A DNA stretch of 64,000 bases. Source: Maribellus sediminis. Its GTDB lineage: Bacteria > Bacteroidota > Bacteroidia > Bacteroidales > Prolixibacteraceae. Positions 36,433-45,167 of this stretch are shown here, piece by piece. The position numbers were made by a program, and so were the translations under genes. Every line of letters begins with the position of its first letter. Position 1 is the stretch's first letter. The notes under the pieces are model-generated. The model saw nothing but the letters and a program-made list of their open reading frames with translations. It was not told the DNA's origin and did no database searches. The stretch lies in NCBI RefSeq assembly GCF_011799805.1, contig NZ_WXUB01000002.1, forward strand, positions 1,261,650-1,325,649. Direction: 5' to 3'.

Positions 36433-37962
36433 CTACTGATTTCGAGAGGAATAGACAATCAAATCGTTAAGATCGACATGATAGTGCTGAGTCGGATTCT
36501 TTAAGGTAATTCTTACTTTATGATCTCCTTCCGGCAGCCGGTATTTCCAGCTTACTTCGTGACGCCGTTTCGAAAAAGCAGTGGGCATGGTAAATTGTTC
36601 AGGTTCTCCCCCGTCGACACTCATTTCAAGCTCGAGAATCTTATTTTCCAACTCTTCTTCTTTCTGCGCCACTCCCGTTAATACAAAACCATTCCCGTTG
36701 AATTCTACCACTACTTCAGTATTTTCAGCATCTAACTGCTTGCCTATTACAGTTCTTTCTTTCGGAAAATGTCCTTCGAAAGCTACTTCCAAAACAACGG
36801 CCTGAACTTCCTGGGTTGGCAATGCGATTGTTTCACCCCCGATCTTTCCTCCATTTCTTGAAATCACTTCCAGTGCATGTTTCAGCCCGATTTCATACAC
36901 ATCCTTTAACGACATTGTGGTGTATTTAAAATCAAGATCTTCCACCGGTAGAAGTGGCTTTTTCCATTCTTCCGGGATATTGGAATAACCGATCATGGTT
37001 CCCAGAATACCCGCAGCACTTGCCGGATTGCAATCCGAATCCTGTCCGCAACGTGTTGAAACATCAATCGTTTTGGAGTAATCACCTTCACCGTACAACA
37101 AGCCCGTAACAATGTAAGCTGCATTGATCTTTGCATCAATATCAAACTCTTTATAAACACCGTCGGGACAACCAATATCGTGCGACCATTTATTCTGAAT
37201 TTCGGCCCAGGTTTGTTGCCAGTCGTTTGGATACTTTTTGTGCCAGGCAATCACATCGCTAATGCACCTGTAAAACTCCGATTCTACAGGAATCGCCTTC
37301 AACGCTTCGTTCACTACAAATTCGATATCTTCCGAAACAAAAGCAAGCGAATACATGACAGCCACATACACACCGCCATACCAGCCGTCGCCGTAATTCA
37401 TAATGTGTCCGATCTTTTCACAGATCTCAGTAGCAGTGTTCACCATTCCCGGCGACATCAGTCCGGCAAAATCGGCTTCAATCTGAAAATCAATATCATC
37501 GGCATGCGGATTGTTGATCCAGTGTCCCGATTCAGGTGGCATAATCCCGTTCAAAATATTGTAACGAGCTGCCTGGTTGGCGTGCCACAACATGTATTCG
37601 GCATTGGCAAAAGCCAACGCATGCGAACGTGCCGGCGCATCGATTCCTTCTTTTTCAAAAACATCGACAAACGTGAGATCCATGTAAACATCGTCGTACA
37701 AACCGGGGGCATTTTTGTAGTACCAGAGACAACGGTTTTCATCCCAGGGAATTAGAACCGAGTCGTCCACCATTCTCCCGAGATAACGAAATTCGGTAGG
37801 TCCGCCGTAAGTGCAACCAATTACCTGGCCGGCCCAGCCACCATTTATTTTATCCTGAAGTTCGGCTTTGGTAAGTGACGTTTTGATAACAGCTTCGCTG
37901 CTTTGTTGCTGGGTGCAGGAAACAAAAATTACAAGAAGACTAAGAAGGCTTAAACGTCTCAT
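36433..37962 (-). CDS. Exported ADP-ribosylglycohydrolase-family lipoprotein
   Basis: 509 residues with a lipobox (VIFVSC, Cys16). The ADP-ribosylglycohydrolase fold occupies about residues 30-370: GGWAGQVIGCTYGGPTEF, DDVYMDLTFVDVFEKEG with acidic metal ligands, and CGQDSDCNPASAAGILGTM, the second metal-binding loop. The last 120 residues form a beta-rich domain (FNGNGFVLTGVAQKE onward). Cytoplasmic DraG-type enzymes remove ADP-ribose from proteins; an exported member more likely cleaves a glycan, nucleoside or other N-/O-glycosidic substrate. No partner gene is adjacent. Fold assignment is firm, substrate unknown. Confidence 0.88.
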   Translation of the reverse strand: MRRLSLLSLLVIFVSCTQQQSSEAVIKTSLTKAELQDKINGGWAGQVIGCTYGGPTEFRYLGRMVDDSVLIPWDENRCLWYYKNAPGLYDDVYMDLTFVDVFEKEGIDAPARSHALAFANAEYMLWHANQAARYNILNGIMPPESGHWINNPHADDIDFQIEADFAGLMSPGMVNTATEICEKIGHIMNYGDGWYGGVYVAVMYSLAFVSEDIEFVVNEALKAIPVESEFYRCISDVIAWHKKYPNDWQQTWAEIQNKWSHDIGCPDGVYKEFDIDAKINAAYIVTGLLYGEGDYSKTIDVSTRCGQDSDCNPASAAGILGTMIGYSNIPEEWKKPLLPVEDLDFKYTTMSLKDVYEIGLKHALEVISRNGGKIGGETIALPTQEVQAVVLEVAFEGHFPKERTVIGKQLDAENTEVVVEFNGNGFVLTGVAQKEEELENKILELEMSVDGGEPEQFTMPTAFSKRRHEVSWKYRLPEGDHKVRITLKNPTQHYHVDLNDLIVYSSRNQ

Positions 37963-38053
37963 GTTTACAGGTATTATTGGTTTAAGTACAACTAAAATTA
38001 ATTGCTAATATACCTGAAAACAGAAATAATTTCACCAGAAAACCGAATTAACT

Positions 38054-38476
38054 TCAGGCGATACTTTCTGCGTAATTTTTAAAATTATTCAGAATGGCCT
38101 GCCAGCCATCACGCTGGGCTTCTGAAGGATGTACATTTTCGGGATCGAAAGTTTCCGACACCCGGGTTTCATCACCGGTTTGTACAAACTCGATGTTCAC
38201 CATTCGTTCATCTTCAATGCGGTAAACGATACTTTCGTGCTCCTCCACAACCAAATAACGGCCCTTAAAATTAAAGCCAACGCTACCGTCGTGTGCCTCC
38301 ATGCGGTAATTGAATTTTCCGCCGGGACGAAGGTCATTATTGGCTTCGGGGCACTTCCAGTCGGAAGAAGCAAAGTTCCATTTTGTAATGTGCTGTGGAT
38401 CGGTAAAACATTCCCAGGCTTTTTCGACGGGGACTTTCATGGTGATCTCCACCTTGATCTTTTCTCTGGTTTCCAT
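38054..38476 (-). CDS. AHSA1/SRPBCC-domain protein
   Basis: 140 residues, one START-like SRPBCC domain. The hallmarks are VPVEKAWECFTDPQHITKWNF near the N-terminus, LRPGGKFNYRME in the middle and a C-terminal helix with DGWQAILNNFKNYAES. Family members bind small hydrophobic molecules or are related to the activator of Hsp90 ATPase; no specific ligand can be proposed. The gene stands alone. Confidence 0.92.
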   Translation of the reverse strand: METREKIKVEITMKVPVEKAWECFTDPQHITKWNFASSDWKCPEANNDLRPGGKFNYRMEAHDGSVGFNFKGRYLVVEEHESIVYRIEDERMVNIEFVQTGDETRVSETFDPENVHPSEAQRDGWQAILNNFKNYAESIA

Positions 38477-38670
38477 AACCTAATTGGATTATTTAACTTG
38501 AATACCTGTGGCATTCAAAAAAGTTAATACAAAATTCTGCGGGGTTTGGTTTTGGAAATGGAATAAAGCGAGACGTACGAAGAACGCCGGGGCTTGATAC
38601 AAGAAATTGTACTCAGCTTTAAATTCCTTCTAAAGTTAAGTTCTTTTCAAACTTAAATCAAGCCGAAAGC

Positions 38671-39345
38671 TCAATTAAGCTGTTTTTGGCGACTCACCAT
38701 TTCGTTTATCCAGATTGGAGCAAAGGGCGAAGTACAACCTTTCGATACCGGATAATCGCGGTACATGCCCAGTTTTTCACCTATTGAAATGGCTCTTTCA
38801 CGGAGTTCAGGAAAATGAATTCCGATTCCGGCAAGTGTGAAATTCATGGTCCACTGAACTTCTGAAGCAGCATCTTCCGCCTCCGATTCGATTCGGTTTA
38901 AAAGCGAAGGAATGTCCAGTCCTTCGTTATTCTTAATTACCCGTTCGTTGGTAAGGCTCCAGCCACAACGCGCGGCCATCGGTACTTCCGATTCGAGCCA
39001 TATAAGGCGAAGTTCTTCTTTATTCGGATGATGATTAATGACGTATGAATTGAGCCAGTCGGCTACTCGTACAAACTTCATTGAATGCACCAACTTATCC
39101 AGCTCATCGGCTGAAAGCGCCTTGACGTCCATAATAAGAATGGCCAGAAAACGTGCGTCAACGTTTCCTGTTTCCCAGAGTTCCATGGCTAGTTGATGAT
39201 CCTTTTTAATGCTTTTTGCAATTTTCCTCAGATCGCCCAGCTTTACACCGTATTGATTATCAGGTGCGCCCTGCTTTGTGTTTTGTTTTCGCGTCTTCTC
39301 ATCGCCCAACATTTCCAGTTGAGCCAGTGTTTCTTTTAGTGTCAT
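38671..39345 (-). CDS. DNA alkylation repair protein, AlkD-like
   Basis: 224 residues of helical HEAT-like repeats. Family features include the N-terminal KLGDLRKIAKSIKKDHQLAMELW, FVRVADWLNSYVINHH (about residues 91-106) and RCGWSLTNERV (about 125-135). AlkC/AlkD-type glycosylases remove N3- and N7-alkylated bases without base flipping. The variant here belongs to a subgroup common in Bacteroidota that may not be a confirmed glycosylase, so the activity is family-based. Confidence 0.87.
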   Translation of the reverse strand: MTLKETLAQLEMLGDEKTRKQNTKQGAPDNQYGVKLGDLRKIAKSIKKDHQLAMELWETGNVDARFLAILIMDVKALSADELDKLVHSMKFVRVADWLNSYVINHHPNKEELRLIWLESEVPMAARCGWSLTNERVIKNNEGLDIPSLLNRIESEAEDAASEVQWTMNFTLAGIGIHFPELRERAISIGEKLGMYRDYPVSKGCTSPFAPIWINEMVSRQKQLN

Positions 39346-39502
39346 TCAATTTAATATTGGAAAATATAAACAGAGCTAATATATAAAAAGTTGACAAAGA
39401 GAAACAGAAGTGATCAGCAGCTGAACCTCGCCAATAAACACCAACAAACAGACATTTAGAAAGATGGAGAAAAAAATTTGTAATTGAATTTGCTGAAAAT
39501 GC

Positions 39503-40228
39503 TTATCCCTCGATTGAGATCAGATCAACGTATTCGCTACTCCCCTCAACTTCTTCTTTAACCACACCAACATTTGGGGCATAGTATTTATATTCTGTTG
39601 GTTCATCAGGTTCAAGGGCATTCCAGTCGGCAGTCTTCAAACAATGTTCAAAGGTCCCGTAAGTTGTTGTTACTGTAACATCGAAAGCGATAACTTTTCC
39701 CCAATCTTCCGCATTATTGAAATAATACTCCTGACGATATGGCATCTCCAAAATTGGATTGGCCATCATAATTATTCCGGGTTTGGCCCCATCAACACCG
39801 GCTTCAAATGAACCTTCCTTATCTTCAAATACACCATCTTCGTAATTACTTACATCTTCTCCCATGTACCATACGTTCCCTGCTTTATCCTGAGCAAACC
39901 AGTCGTAAGTTTCTTCTATGGCTTCCCCCTCAAGACTCACCACATCAAGAACTACCGTACATTTTATTCCCAAAATCATTTTGGTTTCTGAAAGTACGGT
40001 AACAACATCCGTCTCCAAACCATCCTCAGTGGGCGACTGGTAAGTATATACCATTCCGGGTCTCAACGGGAAATATACATTTGTAACACTATCGACAAAA
40101 TTATCGGGATCAATTACGGGATTATAATTTTCATCAAACTGACTGTCTGCACAGTCGTCTTTTGAACAGGAGCCGAAGGCAACCAGAAAAGCCACCAGCA
40201 TAAATACCAAAACATTTTTCAAAATCAT
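39503..40228 (-). CDS. Surface lipoprotein of unknown function
   Basis: 241 residues. The lipobox FGSC gives Cys20, followed by SKDD, which resembles the lipoprotein export signal for surface display in Bacteroidota. The mature part is beta-rich and acidic with a PLRPGMVYTYQSP motif and a late YYAPNVGVVKEEV motif. Proteins with this pattern (a lipoprotein resembling the secreted LamB/YjgB-like outer folds) are usually annotated as hypothetical. It is divergent from uxaBA, but no functional link is evident. Confidence 0.72.
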   Translation of the reverse strand: MILKNVLVFMLVAFLVAFGSCSKDDCADSQFDENYNPVIDPDNFVDSVTNVYFPLRPGMVYTYQSPTEDGLETDVVTVLSETKMILGIKCTVVLDVVSLEGEAIEETYDWFAQDKAGNVWYMGEDVSNYEDGVFEDKEGSFEAGVDGAKPGIIMMANPILEMPYRQEYYFNNAEDWGKVIAFDVTVTTTYGTFEHCLKTADWNALEPDEPTEYKYYAPNVGVVKEEVEGSSEYVDLISIEG

Positions 40229-40580
40229 TTTTCACAGCTTATAGAATAATACATTTCTTTAACACTCACACGTTTAGACTACGCATTACATTCAATAAAG
40301 TTCCTTTGCCAAAAATCAGGAGAAACAACAACAATAGATCCTAAAAAACACTCAAAATATCGTTAACATTGGCTTAACCTGTTCAAATTTTTAATCATTC
40401 AAAATAGGAATCATAACCCATTGTTTTAATGCATTTTACAGAATTATTCTTTACTAATAATTCCATTTTTCGTTGCGTCGTTAACGTTAACGGAACTTAT
40501 TTTACATCTATATTTGCCGCTCGAAAAGTAATCGATAACCGAATTGAAGAATTAGAAACAACAAGTAAAAGATTAGAACA
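40229..40580. other. Divergent intergenic region upstream of uxaB
   Basis: 352 bases holding the uxaB promoter and operator (see separate entry) and, on the other strand, the unseen promoter of the lipoprotein gene. A second GTTAA...TTAAC pair at 40362-40378 may be an auxiliary operator. No open reading frame or RNA gene was recognised. Confidence 0.6.
40479..40516 (+). promoter_or_regulatory. uxaBA promoter with LacI-type operator palindrome
   Basis: CGTTAACGTTAACG at 40479-40492 is a perfect 14-bp palindrome with the central ACGT of LacI-family operators. The -7 box TATATTTG lies at 40509-40516, so the palindrome covers the -33 region and binding should repress uxaBA. A uronate-responsive repressor is the likely partner; its gene is not in this window. 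Confidence 0.75.
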
Positions 40581-42101
40581 ATGAAGAAATTAAATCGTGC
40601 TAATGCAACTGAAACTGCAAAGTACCCAACACGAATACTCCAGTTTGGAGAAGGAAACTTTTTACGTGCTTTCACCGATTGGATCGTTAATAAAATGAAC
40701 AAAGAAATCGGGTTTAACGCCGGTATCGACGTGGTGCAGCCACTTCCCAACGGAATGGTTAACATGCTAAATGACCAGGACGGTCTATTTCATGTTTACC
40801 TAAAAGGCATTAAAGACGGCAAGCCTGTGACCGAGTTTACGCTGATTGATTGTATCAACAACGGAATTAATCCATACAGTGAATTCGAAGCTTATGAAGA
40901 AAGCATTCTTAATCCTGATCTTCGTTTTGTAATTTCGAACACTACAGAAGCAGGAATCAGCTGGGACGAAAGTGACACGCTGGATTTGCAACCTCAGAAT
41001 TCTTTCCCCGCCAAGGTTGCTGCGATGTTGTATTCGCGCTACAAAAAATTTAACGGCGACAACTCGAAAGGACTTATCTTTTTTGCCTGTGAATTGATTG
41101 ACCGAAACGGCGATATGCTGAAAAAATATGTACTGAAACATGCTGAAAATTGGAAACTGGAACAAGGATTCATAGACTGGGTGAACGAAGCCAACTGTTT
41201 TTGCAGCACACTGGTCGACCGTATTGTTCCGGGATTCCCACGCGACGAAATCAAAGAAATTCAGGAAGAACTGGGATACGAAGATAACCTGGTTGTTGTT
41301 GGCGAATATTTCCACCTGTGGGTAATTGAAGCACCGGAATGGGTACAAAACGAATTTCCTGCTGCAAAAGCCGGTTTGGAAGTTCAGTTTGTGAAGGATA
41401 TGAAGCGTTTCCGTGAGCAAAAAGTACAGGTACTCAACGGTTGCCACACCGGAAGTTATGCAGTTTCTTACCTCAGTGGAATTGAAACTGTTCGCGAGGC
41501 GTACGAAAACCTCGAAGTTGGTAATTTCATGAAAGAACTGGTTTATGACGAAGTACTGCCTGTTCTGGACGGAACCGAAAAAGAGCTGAAGAAATTTGCC
41601 AACAAAATCCTTGAGCGTTTTGCCAATCCTTTTATCCGTCACCAATGGCAAAGCATCGCTCTGAATGCCATGTCGAAATGGGAAACACGTAACCTGCCTT
41701 CGTTGATCAACTTCGAACAAAAACACGGCATGTTGCCACAAAAATTGGTTTTCTCGCTGGCAGCAATGATCGCTTATTTTAAAGGCGAAGCCAACGGTGA
41801 ATCGTATAACGTTCAGGACGATGAATGGATCGTTGATTTCTACAAGGAAGCCTGGGCAGCATGCGACGGTCGTCCGATCTCGATCTACAAGCTTTGCGAA
41901 AAAGTATTGAGCCTCGATAAAGTCTGGAAACAAAACCTGAATGATATTCCGAACCTCACCATTACGGTTAGTCACTACCTGTTTCTGATCACTCAGGTAG
42001 GCATGAAAAAAGCAGTGAAAGCAGTGTTGAGCGAAGACAATCCGCTGATGCAGATCACCATTGAAAAGATGAACAAAACCGAAGAAACAGTTACAGCATA
42101 A
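40581..42101 (+). CDS. uxaB: Tagaturonate reductase (altronate oxidoreductase)
   Basis: 506 residues of the mannitol/altronate dehydrogenase family. The Rossmann region starts at about residue 18 with PTRILQFGEGNFLRAFTDW, and VQVLNGCHTGSYAVSYLSG (about residues 280-298) belongs to the catalytic domain. It reduces D-tagaturonate to D-altronate with NADH in galacturonate breakdown. It is the first gene of uxaB-uxaA, 7 bases before uxaA. The operator upstream indicates control by hexuronates. A long antisense reading frame overlaps it but has no support. Confidence 0.95.
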   Translation: MKKLNRANATETAKYPTRILQFGEGNFLRAFTDWIVNKMNKEIGFNAGIDVVQPLPNGMVNMLNDQDGLFHVYLKGIKDGKPVTEFTLIDCINNGINPYSEFEAYEESILNPDLRFVISNTTEAGISWDESDTLDLQPQNSFPAKVAAMLYSRYKKFNGDNSKGLIFFACELIDRNGDMLKKYVLKHAENWKLEQGFIDWVNEANCFCSTLVDRIVPGFPRDEIKEIQEELGYEDNLVVVGEYFHLWVIEAPEWVQNEFPAAKAGLEVQFVKDMKRFREQKVQVLNGCHTGSYAVSYLSGIETVREAYENLEVGNFMKELVYDEVLPVLDGTEKELKKFANKILERFANPFIRHQWQSIALNAMSKWETRNLPSLINFEQKHGMLPQKLVFSLAAMIAYFKGEANGESYNVQDDEWIVDFYKEAWAACDGRPISIYKLCEKVLSLDKVWKQNLNDIPNLTITVSHYLFLITQVGMKKAVKAVLSEDNPLMQITIEKMNKTEETVTA

Positions 42102-42108
42102 AAGAACA

Positions 42109-43596
42109 ATGGCAGATTTCATTAAAATCAATCCTGTTGACAATGTGGTTATCGCTTTGAAAGATTTTTCAGCGGGCGATAAAATAGTTGTCGACAGTCA
42201 GGAATTGGAGATCAAAAACGAAATTCCGAAAGGGCATAAAATTGCAGTGCTTGCAATTGGCGAGAATGAAGACATCATCAAGTATGGTGCGCCAATTGGC
42301 CATGCAACGCAAAATATTGCAGCAGGAGAACACATTCATGTGCAGAACCTGAAAACCAACCTTTCGGGAACAATCGACTATTCATTCAATCAGAAACTGA
42401 ATAAGCTTAACATTTCGAAACGCGATCTCACTTTCCAGGGCTACAAACGAAACAATGGAAAATCCGGTATCAGAAACGAACTGTGGATTGTACCGACTGT
42501 GGGTTGTGTAAACGGACAGGCACAGCAGATCATCGATCAGTTTAAAGCGGAAATGACTCCCGAAGATATCGACAGTGTTGACGTGTTTAAACACAGCTAC
42601 GGCTGTTCGCAACTGGGCGACGACCATATTAACACTCAAAAAGCTTTGGCTGATGTTATTAATCACCCGAATGCCGGGGGTGTTTTTGTACTCGGACTGG
42701 GTTGTGAAAACAACCAGATCGATCACCTGAAGAAATTCATTGGCGATTACGACCAAAGCCGTGTTCGCTTTTTGGCTGCGCAGGATGTTGACGATGAAAT
42801 TGAAGCCGGCCTCGAAATTATGAAAGAAATTTACGAGGTTATGCGACACGACAAGCGCGAAGCGATTCCTGTTTCGGAACTGAATATTGGGCTAAAATGT
42901 GGTGCGTCTGATGGTTTCTCAGGAATTACGGCCAATCCGCTGGTAGGCGCTTTTTCCGATTTCCTGGTCGCACAAGGTGGAGCTACCATTCTCACAGAGG
43001 TACCCGAAATGTTTGGCGCCGAAACTTTATTAATGGAACGTGCGCAAAATAAGGAAGTGTTTGATAAAACCGTGAGCCTGATCAACGATTTTAAAGATTA
43101 CTATCTGCAGCATGATCTACCCGTTTATGAGAATCCTTCGCCGGGAAATAAAAAAGGTGGCATTTCAACACTCGAAGACAAATCGCTGGGATGTACCCAA
43201 AAAGGTGGCACAGCAACTGTTATGGACGTACTGAAATATGCGGAGCCGATCAAATCAAAAGGCTTGAATTTATTATCGGCACCGGGAAACGACCTGATAG
43301 CATCTTCAGCATTGGGTTTTAGTGGCTGTCAGATGGTATTGTTCACAACCGGCCGTGGTACACCGTTCGGTAGTTTTGTACCTACCATGAAAATCTCGAC
43401 GAACACCGACATTTACAACAGAAAGAAAAACTGGATCGACTTTAACGCAGGCCAGTTGCTCGACGGTAAAACCATGGAAAAAGTTTTGGACGAGTTTATC
43501 GACTTTTTAATTGAAGTTGCAAGCGGAAAACAGCTGAACCACGAAAAAACAGGATTTAAAGAAATTGCGATATTCAAAACCGGAGTGACGCTCTAA
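42109..43596 (+). CDS. uxaA: Altronate dehydratase
   Basis: 495 residues. The N-terminal SAF domain (about residues 1-95, with GHKIAVLAIGENEDIIKYG) is followed by the UxaA catalytic domain with CGASDGFSGITANPLVG (about 265-281), GCSQLGDD (about 165-172) and LGCTQKGGTATVMD (about 363-376). It dehydrates altronate to 2-keto-3-deoxygluconate. It pairs with uxaB and the two genes send pectin- or alginate-derived uronates to the KDG pathway. UxaC and KDG kinase are not in the window. Confidence 0.95.
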   Translation: MADFIKINPVDNVVIALKDFSAGDKIVVDSQELEIKNEIPKGHKIAVLAIGENEDIIKYGAPIGHATQNIAAGEHIHVQNLKTNLSGTIDYSFNQKLNKLNISKRDLTFQGYKRNNGKSGIRNELWIVPTVGCVNGQAQQIIDQFKAEMTPEDIDSVDVFKHSYGCSQLGDDHINTQKALADVINHPNAGGVFVLGLGCENNQIDHLKKFIGDYDQSRVRFLAAQDVDDEIEAGLEIMKEIYEVMRHDKREAIPVSELNIGLKCGASDGFSGITANPLVGAFSDFLVAQGGATILTEVPEMFGAETLLMERAQNKEVFDKTVSLINDFKDYYLQHDLPVYENPSPGNKKGGISTLEDKSLGCTQKGGTATVMDVLKYAEPIKSKGLNLLSAPGNDLIASSALGFSGCQMVLFTTGRGTPFGSFVPTMKISTNTDIYNRKKNWIDFNAGQLLDGKTMEKVLDEFIDFLIEVASGKQLNHEKTGFKEIAIFKTGVTL

Positions 43597-43598
43597 AA

Positions 43599-43633
43599 AA
43601 GAGCTAAGAGCTGTGAGCCGCGAGCTACGAGCA
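43599..43633. repeat. Degenerate 7-bp repeat just after the uxaA stop
   Basis: Five heptads in register starting 2 bases after the TAA stop: AAGAGCT twice (43599 and 43606), then variants such as GTGAGCC and ACGAGCA. The tract precedes the uxaBA terminator. Confidence 0.75.
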
Positions 43634-43731
43634 GTTGGATATTGAAAATTTTTCATTGGTTATTCTGAAAGGTTGAGAGCCTGAAAGCAGAAATGCTAAA
43701 ATTCAATTTGAAACGATATATTTAAGAGCGT

Positions 43732-43768
43732 AAAGGGCGGATTCATTTATGGGATCTGCCTTTTCTTT
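43732..43768 (+). terminator. Intrinsic terminator of uxaBA
   Basis: AAAGGGCGGAT at 43732-43742 pairs with ATCTGCCTTTT at 43754-43764 (two G-U pairs), followed by a T-rich stretch. It lies 135 bases after the uxaA stop, beyond the repeat tract. Confidence 0.65.
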
Positions 43769-43798
43769 ATGTATTTCTTCGAATAAAAATGAGGAAAA

Positions 43799-44063
43799 AG
43801 GACTGATGGATTGAATACAAGAATGCGTAAATGCTATAATGCCACATTGCTTAAATCCCTTCTGTCAACTGCGACTGAAAACTGCGACTGCGATTGCCAA
43901 CTGCAACTTTGCCTACTGCCAACTGAAGGACTGAGGGATTGAACACTCAAATGAATAAATGCCTTACTGCTTAAATCGTTGCTGAAAACTGCGACTGAAC
44001 CCGTCCGAAGGGTGTTCAGCCGGGCGGGCACTGAATACTGAATACTGAACACTGTTTACTAGT
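43799..44063. repeat. Degenerate direct-repeat and 7-bp repeat region before the mazG stop
   Basis: Two diverged copies of a block of about 55-60 bases begin at 43799 and 43928 (both start GGACTGA and end TTGCTTAAATC or TGCTTAAATC). Between and after them lie tracts of CAACTG/GACTG-type units. The last part, 44029-44063, is exact heptads (TACTGAA at 44036 and 44043, then CACTGTT) and runs into the mazG stop codon at 44059-44061. No reading frame was supported here. Confidence 0.75.
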
Positions 44064-44835
44064 CCTCCTTCTTCGCCTCTTCCCAGATCTCGTCCATTTC
44101 GGCAAGGCTCATATCGTGCAGACTTTTCCCTTGTAACAGCGTTTTGCTTTCGAGGTAATTAAAGCGTTTAATAAATTTCAGGTTGGTGCGTTCGAGTGCC
44201 GCTTCAGGATCGATGCCATACAAACGTGCAGCATTTACAACGGCAAACAGCAAGTCGCCAAATTCGGCTTCCATTTTATCGTTATCGGCCTTATCAATTT
44301 CATGACTCAGCTCGTCTACTTCTTCCTTCACTTTATCCCAAACCTGTTCTTTGTATTCCCAGTCGAAGCCAACACCACGCACTTTTTCCTGAATACGGTT
44401 GGCTTTCACCAGCGCGGGCATGGCGGCCGGAACTCCTTCCAGCACCCTCTTGTTTCCACCTTTTTCCTTTAATTTCAGAGCTTCCCAGTTTTCTGCAACT
44501 TTGTCGGCAGAACCATCCACATCAACATCGCCAAAAATATGCGGATGCCGGTAGATCAGTTTTTTGTTAATATTTTCGAGTACATCGGCAATATCGAAAG
44601 CCTTTTTTTCTTCTCCGATTTTGGCATAAAAAACAATGTGGAGCATCAAATCGCCTAACTCCTTTTTAATTTCCTGCAGATCGCCTTTCAGGATGGCATC
44701 GCCCAGTTCGTACGTCTCTTCAATGGTAAGCTTTCGCAGCGACTCAAGGGTTTGTTTTTTATCCCACGGACATTTCTCGCGCAGCTCATCCATAATATCC
44801 AACAGCTCTTTAAAAGCCTCCAATCTTCTATCCAT
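44059..44835 (-). CDS. mazG: Nucleoside triphosphate pyrophosphohydrolase MazG
   Basis: 258 residues with two MazG units. The first carries CPWDKKQTLESLRKLTIEETYELGDAI (EExxE...), the second VKEEVDELSHEID and EFGDLLFAVVNAARLYG, which hold the metal ligands ExxE...ExxD. It hydrolyses NTPs to NMP and pyrophosphate and is involved in nucleotide pool cleaning and stress responses. The gene stands alone, diverging from the DUF3098/ECF unit. Its stop codon lies inside a 7-bp repeat tract, as for the ATPase gene at 28723. Confidence 0.95.
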   Translation of the reverse strand: MDRRLEAFKELLDIMDELREKCPWDKKQTLESLRKLTIEETYELGDAILKGDLQEIKKELGDLMLHIVFYAKIGEEKKAFDIADVLENINKKLIYRHPHIFGDVDVDGSADKVAENWEALKLKEKGGNKRVLEGVPAAMPALVKANRIQEKVRGVGFDWEYKEQVWDKVKEEVDELSHEIDKADNDKMEAEFGDLLFAVVNAARLYGIDPEAALERTNLKFIKRFNYLESKTLLQGKSLHDMSLAEMDEIWEEAKKED

Positions 44836-44960
44836 AAAACGATAAACTTTAAAAAATTTCAGAAAAAACTGAACCTTTTATTTTTCGCGTGTATCTAGTC
44901 GAAATAAGGAGAACATGTCGTAAAATAAATTGCGGGCATGTTCGTTTTCGATAGGTAAAG

Positions 44961-45167
44961 ATGGAAATTTTTAGTCGTAAAAAATATTATTTGCTCACTT
45001 TAGTTATGGGAGTATTGATTGCCGGTTTTGCATTAATGGCCGGCCCACGCGAGCTTCCGGGCGAGTTCAATCACGCGATTTTTAACTTCAGTCGCATCAC
45101 ATTGGCACCGATAATAATTATAGGAGCGTTTGCCTCGCTTGTTTTTGTTATTTTTAAAAGGTCGTGA
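44961..45167 (+). CDS. DUF3098 family small membrane protein
   Basis: 68 residues with two transmembrane helices (about residues 10-27 and 47-65). The pattern KKYYLLTLVMGVLIAGFALMAGP and the later NFSRITLAPIIIIGAF match DUF3098, a Bacteroidota-specific family often encoded near cell-division or envelope genes. The function is unknown. The following sigma factor gene starts with GTG inside its stop codon, so the two are probably translated together. Confidence 0.85.
   Translation: MEIFSRKKYYLLTLVMGVLIAGFALMAGPRELPGEFNHAIFNFSRITLAPIIIIGAFASLVFVIFKRS

Noticed and set aside
40800..42143. 447-codon open frame antisense to uxaB
   Set aside because: It mirrors the codon structure of uxaB, has no recognisable domain (rich in Phe, His, Gln as expected for an antisense frame) and no promoter or start context.
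43834..44052. 72-codon minus-strand open frame after mazG
   Set aside because: It lies wholly in the degenerate repeat region, where the repeats create a low-complexity Ser/Gln-rich translation.
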